A program made the translations under genes and the position numbers. A DNA stretch of 7,494 nt from Deltaproteobacteria bacterium (lineage in GTDB: Bacteria > UBA10199 > DSSB01), in the NCBI GenBank assembly GCA_021772695.1, contig JAJFLL010000323.1, forward strand, positions 1 through 7,494. Direction: 5' to 3'. Below are positions 1-5,872 of this stretch, piece after piece. A model generated the notes under the pieces. That model had not been told where the DNA came from. It did no database searches and was given only the letters and a program-made list of their open reading frames with translations. How positions within the stretch are numbered: position 1 is the stretch's first letter; every line of letters starts with the position of its first letter.

Positions 1-2984
1 TCCCTGGGGTTGAGCTCTCCTTTAATTCCACGAGCTGCAGCCGGGCGATAACCGATGACGGTTCGGTTTTCAGGATTGATGGGATTGCCATTGGCCTCGC
101 CGGGCAGACCTTGAATAAAAAGTTCAAAACGCGTTTCTAGATCTCGCAGCTGTGGGGCAATGTCCCGTTCAAAGGTGGCCGCATCCATTTGACTTTGAAT
201 ATTCTCGAATAATTCACGGGTGTGATTCATGCCCACCCGCATACCTTCTTCTCTGAGCGGAACCAGGGCCGAGTCATGGTGGGCGATGAATTCGCTTATT
301 TCAGGCTCAAGGTCGGTTAAATTTCTTCGGGTGCGCGCCGTCATGTCACCCCACTGGTTCATGACATTGGCCCGCACCAAGCTCAATATTTGCCTTTGCT
401 GCGGGCTGAGGCGATCATATCGGGATTTGAGGACGGTTAAGGCAGAGGGGATCAAATCACTTTCATGATGCAATAATAAATCTTGGGTAGCCCGCTCATA
501 GGCCCCCTGAGATTGGTGGAGCGGACGATAATCTCTCGCGCCAAACAGTCGGGCCACTCCGTCAAATAATCCTCTGACGGCACTGAAGCGACCGGTTTGC
601 TGGGCCAAAAATTGTTCATGCTGGAAGGTTTGGTAGGTCTTGACCCATTCCGTGGCTCTTGCCGAAAATTGGGGAATTTGTTCCGGGTTGGTGAACATCC
701 ATCCGTTGGTTTCCGCCTTTTGCAATACCTGTTCAAGGAAGCCCCTTGGATTGCGTCGCATCATTTCTCTAGCGGAGTGATGCAGGGCTACTTCAGAAAG
801 CCAAACACGGGAGACGGAGGGGTCAGCTAAAAAGGATTTTAACTGCCGCTTGACCTTAAGCATCGCCCTGAGCGCCTGTCGGGGTTGTTCATGATTTGGA
901 TCAAAATTTCTGGAGGCCTCTATCAGTGCTTCGGCATGGGGCGAGCTACGGAGCACAGCATTGCCCTGAACAATTCTTTCGATGGCGCCGGGCCAAAAGT
1001 CATCCACATGTTCACTGGCCCATTTGACGGCCCGAGGTTCATAACCCATGTGAATCAAATCCGTGTCACTTAAAGATTCCCGAAAGGCAGGGTCAGCCAT
1101 TTGTTTGGCATGGTATAAATTTAAAATGGCATCGGCTTCAAAGATCGGGACCCCTTCTCCCAAATTTTGTTTAACCGCCGCTTCGTAATCGGTGATAGCC
1201 TTGGCAAGTTCACCCATTTCTGGAAGTCGCAGTTGCCGCACAATGGGATCTAGTTTTTCACGCAAGACTTGTTGAAATTCCATGCGATGTCGTTCGAGTT
1301 CCAGATAACTTTCGCGAGTCTCCGGCATGGCACGGGTTTGGTCTAAAACGAGTCGCGTGTGGGCGACTTGTCTGGAGCCTTGCCCCTCTGCCATGGACAA
1401 TAAGAGGCCATGCTCCATGCTCTGCACTGGGTCGGGAAGTACGGCTCGACGTACCGCCTTGGGTCCTGCACTGGGATCTTGCAAGCGATTGAGGTCCCTG
1501 CGGCCCAGACTTTCTACGGTTGCCAATGCCCTTCTACCCCACCAGGGTAGATTGGCCTTAAAATCTCTTGGTGGAACTAGGCTGCCACTAGATGAACTGC
1601 TTGATGGCGATGAACTGCTTGAAGGTCCCGGGGATTGAGAACCACCTCTGGAACTGGGTGGGGCGTCATGGGAACCCGACGGCGGTTTGGGATCCGCCGA
1701 CATCATCATGATGTTTGCGGCCCGGTCGCCAGAGGCAGCTTCTACCGGTAGTCGCATGCCGTTGGCGGTTACCAAACTAGGTTTCGGATTACCCTGCAGC
1801 CATTGCGCCAAATTTTGAAATTGCCCTTGTCCCGATTGAGTCGCCTGCCTGGTTGCTGCTTGAGTTTGCTCATGCATCCATAAATTGGCACGTGAGTAAC
1901 CGGGTATTCGATTCAATAGGGCCCCGGCCACCCCGAAGTGGAACAGGGTAATACCAGAGGCCAAGACATTCTGGCCAAAACCCATTTCTTCGCCAAGTCC
2001 TAAATGAGGGGCCAAGGCATTGCTTAAAAAGATGCCTGAGAACATGGCCATCTGCGGAAGGGCCACTTGAGTCATCCGGTCGAAGCCCGAGAGGCCTCCG
2101 GGAACTCGACCAGCAAACCGCGCATTCAAACCCGACTGGGAGACAAAACCAAAACTCTTCAGTAGGCCAAGGGTCAAATAGGTATGCCCGAGTTCTTGAG
2201 TCAGAGACATTCCCGACACCTGGGGGCGTCCCATGGCGTTGGCGAGTCCGTGATGGGTTCCCACAAAAGCCAAACCCTCAAGACCAAAGCCTACGGCATT
2301 GGCCGTTAGGGTTCGGGCCCAAGGGAGGCCTTTGGCAAAACCGCTGGGCAGAGTACGCATCAAGGCGAGCCGGCTGAGACCGAAGGTAGCCTGCGCGCTG
2401 ACCATGGATGCGAGCATGACAGGATCCGTCGCTTCATCGATCAGGGTTTCGCTGGCCAATTCTAATTGATCGCCTAAGTTGCCACCGCCGTATAGAATAT
2501 CCAATTGGCCCTGGGCCGAATCGGCAAGGGCTACAGGAGCACCAGGCGCTTGGGAAATGGCCGAGAAAATTAGGCCGGCTTCACTTCTTTTTCCCTCACG
2601 CCGTAGGTCTTGACCTAGGGTCAGGAGGTCCCCATAAAAAATATCAGGGTCGCTTTCCTCGGCAAGGCTTAGCAAGCTACGTAAGGATGCTGGGCCGAGG
2701 CTGCGGCGAAAGGGCTCTTGCTGGGTGGTATTTAACCTTTGAAAAATTTGGGTTAGGCTTGAACCGGGATTTCGCGAAACGGCTTGGGAAAGCACGGTAT
2801 GGGGAGTCTGGGATGGCTCCGACGCCAGGACCATGGCCTCAAGGATTTGGGCGATTTGCCCCCCGGAGCTTTGAGCAAAGCCGGATTGGGATCCCGAGAG
2901 GCTTGAGCCACTGTCAGGACCGGAATCCAGGGACAGGACTCGCCTGCTACCAACTCCCGAATTTAAATGACGCGGTAGTACCAT
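1..2984 (-). CDS. Very large uncharacterised protein, N-terminal 994 codons (runs off left edge)
   Basis: The minus strand is open from an ATG at 2984-2982 to the window edge, about 994 codons with no stop. An in-frame TAA lies 9 bases upstream of the ATG, so this is the first possible ATG, although no good Shine-Dalgarno precedes it. I recognise no family. Visible layout: residues 1-190 are Ser/Gln-rich and then helical (LLSLAEESDPDIFYGDLL). Residues about 190-360 are Gly/Ala/Leu-rich and partly hydrophobic, including FSGIFLSNALAPHLGLGEE, and could be membrane-associated or a buried helical bundle. Residues about 428-473 form a Pro/Ser-rich linker with a serine run. Residues about 480-994 are charged and helical, with many Glu, Gln and Arg and possible coiled coil near 555-585. 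There is no obvious signal peptide, nucleotide-binding motif or catalytic signature. It is transcribed divergently from hemB. The reading frame and codon use are coherent throughout, so the gene is real; its function is unknown. Confidence 0.88.
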   Translation of the reverse strand, partial: MVLPRHLNSGVGSRRVLSLDSGPDSGSSLSGSQSGFAQSSGGQIAQILEAMVLASEPSQTPHTVLSQAVSRNPGSSLTQIFQRLNTTQQEPFRRSLGPASLRSLLSLAEESDPDIFYGDLLTLGQDLRREGKRSEAGLIFSAISQAPGAPVALADSAQGQLDILYGGGNLGDQLELASETLIDEATDPVMLASMVSAQATFGLSRLALMRTLPSGFAKGLPWARTLTANAVGFGLEGLAFVGTHHGLANAMGRPQVSGMSLTQELGHTYLTLGLLKSFGFVSQSGLNARFAGRVPGGLSGFDRMTQVALPQMAMFSGIFLSNALAPHLGLGEEMGFGQNVLASGITLFHFGVAGALLNRIPGYSRANLWMHEQTQAATRQATQSGQGQFQNLAQWLQGNPKPSLVTANGMRLPVEAASGDRAANIMMMSADPKPPSGSHDAPPSSRGGSQSPGPSSSSSPSSSSSSGSLVPPRDFKANLPWWGRRALATVESLGRRDLNRLQDPSAGPKAVRRAVLPDPVQSMEHGLLLSMAEGQGSRQVAHTRLVLDQTRAMPETRESYLELERHRMEFQQVLREKLDPIVRQLRLPEMGELAKAITDYEAAVKQNLGEGVPIFEADAILNLYHAKQMADPAFRESLSDTDLIHMGYEPRAVKWASEHVDDFWPGAIERIVQGNAVLRSSPHAEALIEASRNFDPNHEQPRQALRAMLKVKRQLKSFLADPSVSRVWLSEVALHHSAREMMRRNPRGFLEQVLQKAETNGWMFTNPEQIPQFSARATEWVKTYQTFQHEQFLAQQTGRFSAVRGLFDGVARLFGARDYRPLHQSQGAYERATQDLLLHHESDLIPSALTVLKSRYDRLSPQQRQILSLVRANVMNQWGDMTARTRRNLTDLEPEISEFIAHHDSALVPLREEGMRVGMNHTRELFENIQSQMDAATFERDIAPQLRDLETRFELFIQGLPGEANGNPINPENRTVIGYRPAAARGIKGELNPR
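1591..1622 (-). repeat. Two copies of a 14-base unit, 18-base period, encoding the serine linker
   Basis: The 14-mer GATGAACTGCTTGA occurs at 1591-1604 and again at 1609-1622 (plus-strand orientation), separated by TGGC. On the coding minus strand the repeat encodes serine runs broken by proline (SSSSPSSSS) inside the low-complexity linker of the large protein. The 18-base period is a multiple of three, so gain or loss of a unit keeps the frame. This fits slippage-type growth of a flexible linker between the hydrophobic and the helical halves. Confidence 0.8.
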
Positions 2985-3066
2985 GGCGTAGTATTAAGTC
3001 TAATGTGATTTCCCTACCGGTGGATTCTCTCCCCGAAACCGAAAGCAGGGGAAAACGCTCGAAATT

Positions 3067-3095
3067 TTGATCATTTTTATGTCAAAAATTATATT
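3067..3095 (+). promoter_or_regulatory. Candidate sigma-70 promoter of hemB
   Basis: TTGATC (3067-3072) is followed after exactly 17 bases by TATATT (3090-3095). These match the sigma-70 consensus at 4 of 6 and 5 of 6 positions. The predicted start near 3102 gives a leader of about 60 bases to the hemB ATG. The -10 box overlaps the TATAAT of the opposing gene, so the two divergent promoters would compete for the same DNA. Confidence 0.5.
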
Positions 3096-3127
3096 GGGAT
3101 TTTTCGGCTGGGCGGTTAAATAGTTGC
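3088..3127 (-). promoter_or_regulatory. Candidate promoter of the large minus-strand gene
   Basis: Read on the minus strand, a perfect TATAAT lies at 3093-3088. Seven bases upstream of it is GCCGAAAA (3108-3101), one mismatch from the sigma-28 -10 consensus GCCGATAA. GCAAC (3127-3123) begins 19 bases before that octamer. No good sigma-70 -35 box sits 17 bases upstream of TATAAT. Either element would give a leader of roughly 90-110 bases before the ATG at 2984. This is sequence matching only. Confidence 0.35.
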
Positions 3128-3163
3128 TAGCCCCTGGGGCAAAAACCTAAGAGGTTCCAATAC

Positions 3164-4156
3164 ATGGCGAAATTTCCAACAGTTCGGCTCCGTAGACTTC
3201 GAGAAGATTCTCGGGTGCGATCTTTAGTCCAAGAAACCCGAGTCCATTCTGAACAATTGGTCATGCCCCTATTCGTCAGGGCGGGCAAACAGCTCAGGAA
3301 CCCCATCGGGTCCATGCCCGGCCAAGAACAGCTCTCTCCCGACGAAGTACTTCGAGAGGGGGAGGTCTTGCTAGAACGGGGAGTTCGCAATGTCTTGCTT
3401 TTCGGTATCGCCGACGAAAAGGACCCCTTGGCCTCGGTGGTTTCTAGATAAGTTGGGCCTGTTCAAACGACTCTGCAATTGCTCAAGGAAAAACTTCCGG
3501 AATTACTGCTTATTACCGACGTGTGTCTCTGCGATTATACCGATCATGGGCATTGCGGTGTGGTTGTCGAGGATGGCGGTGAAAAGCGCATCGAAAACGA
3601 TGCCAGCTTAGAGGTTTTAAGCCGCATTGCAGGCAGTATGGCCAGAGCGGGTGCAGACATTATCGCGCCTAGCGACATGATGGATGGCCGCGTAGCCGCC
3701 ATACGCGATGAGTTAGATGCCGCCGGCTTTAAGCAGCTTCCTATAATGTCTTACGCGGTGAAATACGCGAGCAGCTTCTACGGACCTTTTCGCGATGCCT
3801 TGGAGAGCACGCCTAAATTCGGCGACCGACGATCTTACCAAATGAATCCTGCCAATGGGCGTGAGGCCATACGCGAGGCTGAGCAAGATCTTGCGGAGGG
3901 TGCCGATATGCTGATGGTCAAACCGGCGCTGCCTTACCTCGATGTACTCCATGCCTTGCGGGAAAAATTTTCCGTACCCCTGGCGGCCTATCAAGTGAGC
4001 GGTGAATATTCCGCCCTGCGTCTGGCAGCCCAGGCAGGCATCTTAGACGAAAAGGCCGCAGTATTGGAAACCTGGACCGCCATGGCCCGGGCCGGTGCCG
4101 ACATCTTGGTTACCTATTTTGCCAAAGACTACGCCGCCGCCTTGCCATCGAGTTAG
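3164..4156 (+). pseudogene. hemB: Porphobilinogen synthase (delta-aminolevulinic acid dehydratase, HemB), interrupted by in-frame TAA at codon 96
   Basis: HemB joins two 5-aminolevulinate molecules into porphobilinogen in the cytoplasm, an early step of haem and other tetrapyrrole synthesis. The frame spans 330 positions, the normal family length, and ends in TAG. The ATG at 3164 is preceded by AAGAGG (3149-3154), 9 bases away. Family hallmarks are present, counting the stop as a position. The N-terminal stretch contains MPLFVRAG and SMPG, then NVLLFGI near 76-82. The zinc-site cysteines are C121, C123 and C131 (DVCLC and GHCG). APSDMMDGR is near 168-176. The Schiff-base lysines are K200 (SYAVKYASSFYG) and K253 (MVKPALPYLD), and YQVSGEY is near 276-282. 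The oddity is TAA at 3449-3451, in the same frame before and after, in the variable loop between the KD of FGIADEKD and the VQ ahead of the next helix. As read, translation gives a 95-residue fragment. A TTG restart at 3479 would give a 225-residue piece lacking the first barrel strands. Everything else is intact, so a sequencing error or a very recent mutation is likely. HemB identity is certain; its functional state is not. Confidence 0.93.
3449..3451 (+). other. In-frame TAA inside hemB
   Basis: The codon series is TCT AGA TAA GTT GGG CCT GTT CAA, with HemB sequence on both sides in the same frame and the loop length conserved (22 positions from KD to the LKE motif, as I recall it in typical HemB). 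One substitution, such as GAA to TAA, would explain it. TAA also ends the 53-residue gene at 5763-5765, so TAA appears to act as a stop in this genome and general reassignment is unlikely. Confidence 0.9.
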
Positions 4157-4316
4157 GCCTGTCTCCGGGTTCTTTTGGCAAAGAAGGGACCTTGGGCCAA
4201 GCAACTGTTTTGTGCTAAATTACCGATATCTGTAAAGAATTTGATTCAAGCGTGACTAGCTGCGGTCTGACTACTTAAGTCCCTGATATCTCACGCATAA
4301 GGGATAGCTAGCGCTT
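4157..4316 (+). promoter_or_regulatory. hemB-flhB intergenic region with a weak sigma-28-like element
   Basis: This stretch holds no gene. ACCGATAT (4222-4229) matches 6 of 8 positions of the sigma-28 -10 consensus. AACTGTTT (4203-4210) matches 5 of 8 of the -35 consensus TAAAGTTT, at the canonical 11-base spacing. The predicted leader to the flhB ATG is about 80 bases. No convincing terminator follows hemB. Near the start codon, TCCCT (4280-4284) could pair with AGGGA (4300-4304), the likely ribosome-binding site, but the stem is only five pairs. All of this is suggestive only. Confidence 0.25.
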
Positions 4317-5423
4317 ATGGCATCCAATGACAGCGGCCAGGAAAAAACCGAGGAGGCCACTCCCAAAAGGCTTCGAGAGGCCCGAAAAAAAGGGCAAGTC
4401 CCTAAGAGCCGCGATATCTCCACCATTGTGGTTTTGATTGCCGTATTTTTCTTTTTGGCCGCCTCCATCGGGTGGGCGGGGATGCAGATCCGCGACCTCA
4501 TGAAGGCCAGTTTTGATATGGTCAAGACGCCCGGGGGTTTGGAAGGGACCCAATTGCTGACCGCCGGCAAGGCGAGCCTCGGTACCTTGGCCAAGATCAT
4601 TTTACCCTTTGGCTTACTTGCGGTGGTTACCGCCATCGCCGCCGGTTATCTACAAGTAGGCGGAATATTTGCCACCGATCCTCTGAAGCCCCAATTGAAA
4701 AAACTCAACGCCATTGAAGGTCTGAAGAATATGTTCAAGACCCAGACCTTCATCGAACTTGTCAAAAACATCGCCAAGATTTTTGTAGTTTTTTACCTGG
4801 CCTACTCCACTCTCAGTGGAGAGATAGGAACCGTGCTGCGTACGGTGAATATCCCGGTGGATGACGCGGCCAAGGTGACGGGGGGCTTGATCTTTAGTTT
4901 TGTCATCAAGGTATTGATCGCCTTTTTGATCATCTCGGTCATCGATTTCATCGTGCAGAAAAAACAATTCATGAAGCAGATGCGCATGACTAAAGACGAG
5001 GTGAAGCGGGAATACAAACAAGACGAAGGCGATCCCCTGATCAAATCCCAACGCAAGCAACTCCACCGGGAATACGCCTTTGGCGATGTTAAACAACAAG
5101 TGGCCGCCTCCGATGCTGTGGTGACCAACCCGGTCCACGTGGCGGTGGTTCTGAAATATGATCGGGAAACCATGCTGGCCCCTGAAGTCATGATAAAAGG
5201 CCAGCGTGCCTTTGCCGAAATGATCAAGGAATCGGCCAAGGAGTTTGATATCCCGATTTTGCGAAATGTGCCCTTGGCCTGGGCCCTGTTTGAGCTTGAA
5301 GAAGGGCAAGAAATTCCCGAGGACCTCTACGAAGCCATCGCCGAAATATTGTCTTATGTGTATCGAATGAAACAGGCGAAAGAACAGGGCGGGGTCCAGC
5401 CGCCTCCTATCCAGTATGTCTAG
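4317..5423 (+). CDS. flhB: Flagellar/type III secretion export-gate protein, FlhB/SctU family
   Basis: FlhB sits at the inner-membrane export gate of the flagellum or type III secretion system. Its cytoplasmic domain cleaves itself to switch substrate class from rod/hook to filament. The 368-residue length is normal. The N-terminus has the family signature EKTEEATPKRLREARKKGQV (9-28). Four hydrophobic segments lie at about 36-56, 88-113, 146-166 and 186-213. FATDPLKPQLKKLNAIEGLK (118-137) is the conserved loop, and MTKDEVKREYKQDEGDP (224-240) is the conserved linker. The autocleavage site reads N271-P272-V273-H274 where most members have NPTH. The C-terminal ending GQEIPEDLYEAIAEILSYVYRMK resembles FlhB more than virulence SctU proteins, while the KQLHRE stretch just before the cleavage region recalls SctU, so I favour FlhB without certainty. 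The ATG at 4317 is preceded by AAGGGA at 4299-4304, 12 bases away, a weak site. The gene stands alone: no fliP/Q/R or flhA is adjacent and about 160-180 non-coding bases flank it on both sides. The stop is TAG. Confidence 0.95.
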   Translation: MASNDSGQEKTEEATPKRLREARKKGQVPKSRDISTIVVLIAVFFFLAASIGWAGMQIRDLMKASFDMVKTPGGLEGTQLLTAGKASLGTLAKIILPFGLLAVVTAIAAGYLQVGGIFATDPLKPQLKKLNAIEGLKNMFKTQTFIELVKNIAKIFVVFYLAYSTLSGEIGTVLRTVNIPVDDAAKVTGGLIFSFVIKVLIAFLIISVIDFIVQKKQFMKQMRMTKDEVKREYKQDEGDPLIKSQRKQLHREYAFGDVKQQVAASDAVVTNPVHVAVVLKYDRETMLAPEVMIKGQRAFAEMIKESAKEFDIPILRNVPLAWALFELEEGQEIPEDLYEAIAEILSYVYRMKQAKEQGGVQPPPIQYV

Positions 5424-5549
5424 TCCCTAAAATAAACTTATCCTAGGTAATAGCACCCATTTAACCTATGACTTAGACGGCTAGTCAGAGAGGTGCCGAA
5501 GACTATCTTGGAAATTCTTGATTTTTTTCGGTATTTTTTAGACCCCTCA

Positions 5550-5569
5550 GCCGATAATAGGGTTATAAT
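5550..5569 (+). promoter_or_regulatory. Promoter candidate for the small secreted peptide gene (GCCGATAA and TATAAT)
   Basis: GCCGATAA (5550-5557) equals the sigma-28 -10 consensus at all 8 positions, and a perfect sigma-70 TATAAT follows at 5564-5569. Neither has a good partner: the expected sigma-28 -35 position (5531-5538) matches about 4 of 8, and there is no TTGACA-like hexamer 17 bases before TATAAT. Both would give short leaders of about 30-40 bases ending at the strong ribosome-binding site. The rest of 5424-5603 is AT-rich with T runs near 5522 and 5534, and I see no gene or clear terminator in it. Confidence 0.45.
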
Positions 5570-5603
5570 GGGGGGAGTAAGGGACCTTTGGAAGGAGAGA
5601 ATT

Positions 5604-5765
5604 ATGAAAAAACTGTTTAATTTAAGCTTGTTAGTAGCCTTCCTTTTTGGCTCCACATTAACGCTGGCCACGGCCACAGATGTCTATGCCCAAAAGCGTT
5701 GTGAGAAGTGTGAACGTGGACCTGACGGTAAAATGGTGTGTAAACCTGTACCTTGTCCTAAGTAA
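5604..5765 (+). CDS. Small secreted four-cysteine peptide, 53 residues
   Basis: The ATG at 5604 has an ideal ribosome-binding site, AAGGAG (5592-5597), 6 bases upstream. The product begins with a textbook Sec signal peptide: two lysines (MKK), a hydrophobic core (LFNLSLLVAFLFG), then a polar region with likely cleavage after VYA at residue 29. The predicted mature peptide is only 24 residues and basic, with cysteines at 33, 36, 46 and 51 (a CxxC pair, then C and C near the end, CPK being the last three residues). It is probably exported to the periplasm or outside, where the cysteines could form two disulfides or bind metal. The spacing C-x2-C-x9-C-x4-C around a DGK turn loosely recalls small eukaryotic cysteine-rich modules, but I do not claim homology. 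A GTG at 5493 in the same frame would add 37 residues ahead of the signal peptide and is less credible. Function is unknown. Confidence 0.82.
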   Translation: MKKLFNLSLLVAFLFGSTLTLATATDVYAQKRCEKCERGPDGKMVCKPVPCPK

Positions 5766-5827
5766 GATCTCGAATTTATCTTAATTCATTACAGATCCCG
5801 GGCATGAAGCAACCCTACCACAGCTAA

Positions 5828-5835
5828 GCCGATAA
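5828..5835 (+). promoter_or_regulatory. GCCGATAA box upstream of the right-hand gene
   Basis: A second exact GCCGATAA lies 37 bases before the TTG start at 5873. GCAAC (5809-5813) begins exactly 19 bases upstream of it, the same arrangement as in front of the large minus-strand gene. The sigma-28 -35 consensus is poorly matched there (about 3 of 8). A start near 5842 would leave a leader of about 30 bases. Read-through from the small peptide gene is also possible, since no terminator is evident in 5766-5827. Confidence 0.35.
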
Positions 5836-5861
5836 AATTTATGCGGGGGCATTTCTTTAAG

Positions 5862-5866
5862 AGAGG
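5862..5866 (+). promoter_or_regulatory. Ribosome-binding site that decides the TTG start at 5873
   Basis: AGAGG (5862-5866), within the purine tract 5859-5866, lies 6 bases before the TTG at 5873-5875. The frame is closed by TAA at 5858-5860, and no ATG or GTG occurs in frame for well over 100 codons afterwards, so TTG with this site is the best start available. Confidence 0.5.
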
Positions 5867-5872
5867 TGCCTC

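Noticed and set aside
3449..3451. Genome-wide reassignment of TAA to an amino acid
   Set aside because: TAA ends the 53-residue peptide gene at a sensible place, and no other in-frame TAA was found within the long coding frames.
4173..4212. Possible Rho-independent terminator after hemB (TTGGC pairing with GCCAA, then TTTT)
   Set aside because: The stem is only five to six pairs with a large loop, and the T run is short and displaced by several bases.
4280..4304. Hairpin that could hide the flhB ribosome-binding site (TCCCT with AGGGA)
   Set aside because: Five base pairs over a 15-base loop is too weak to claim a translational switch.
4650..5309. Long minus-strand open frame (219 codons) opposite flhB
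   Set aside because: It lies entirely antisense to the well-supported flhB; its protein is His/Phe-rich in a way typical of the reverse of a real coding strand and shows no family motif.
5493..5603. In-frame upstream extension of the small peptide from GTG at 5493 (37 extra residues)
   Set aside because: It would bury a textbook signal peptide inside the protein and would place the TATAAT and GCCGATAA elements inside the coding region. The ATG at 5604 has a far better ribosome-binding site.
5487..5870. 11-base direct repeat AGAGAGGTGCC at 5487-5497 and 5860-5870
   Set aside because: Several 11-base matches are expected by chance in a window of this size, and one copy overlaps a purine-rich ribosome-binding site, so no element is claimed.
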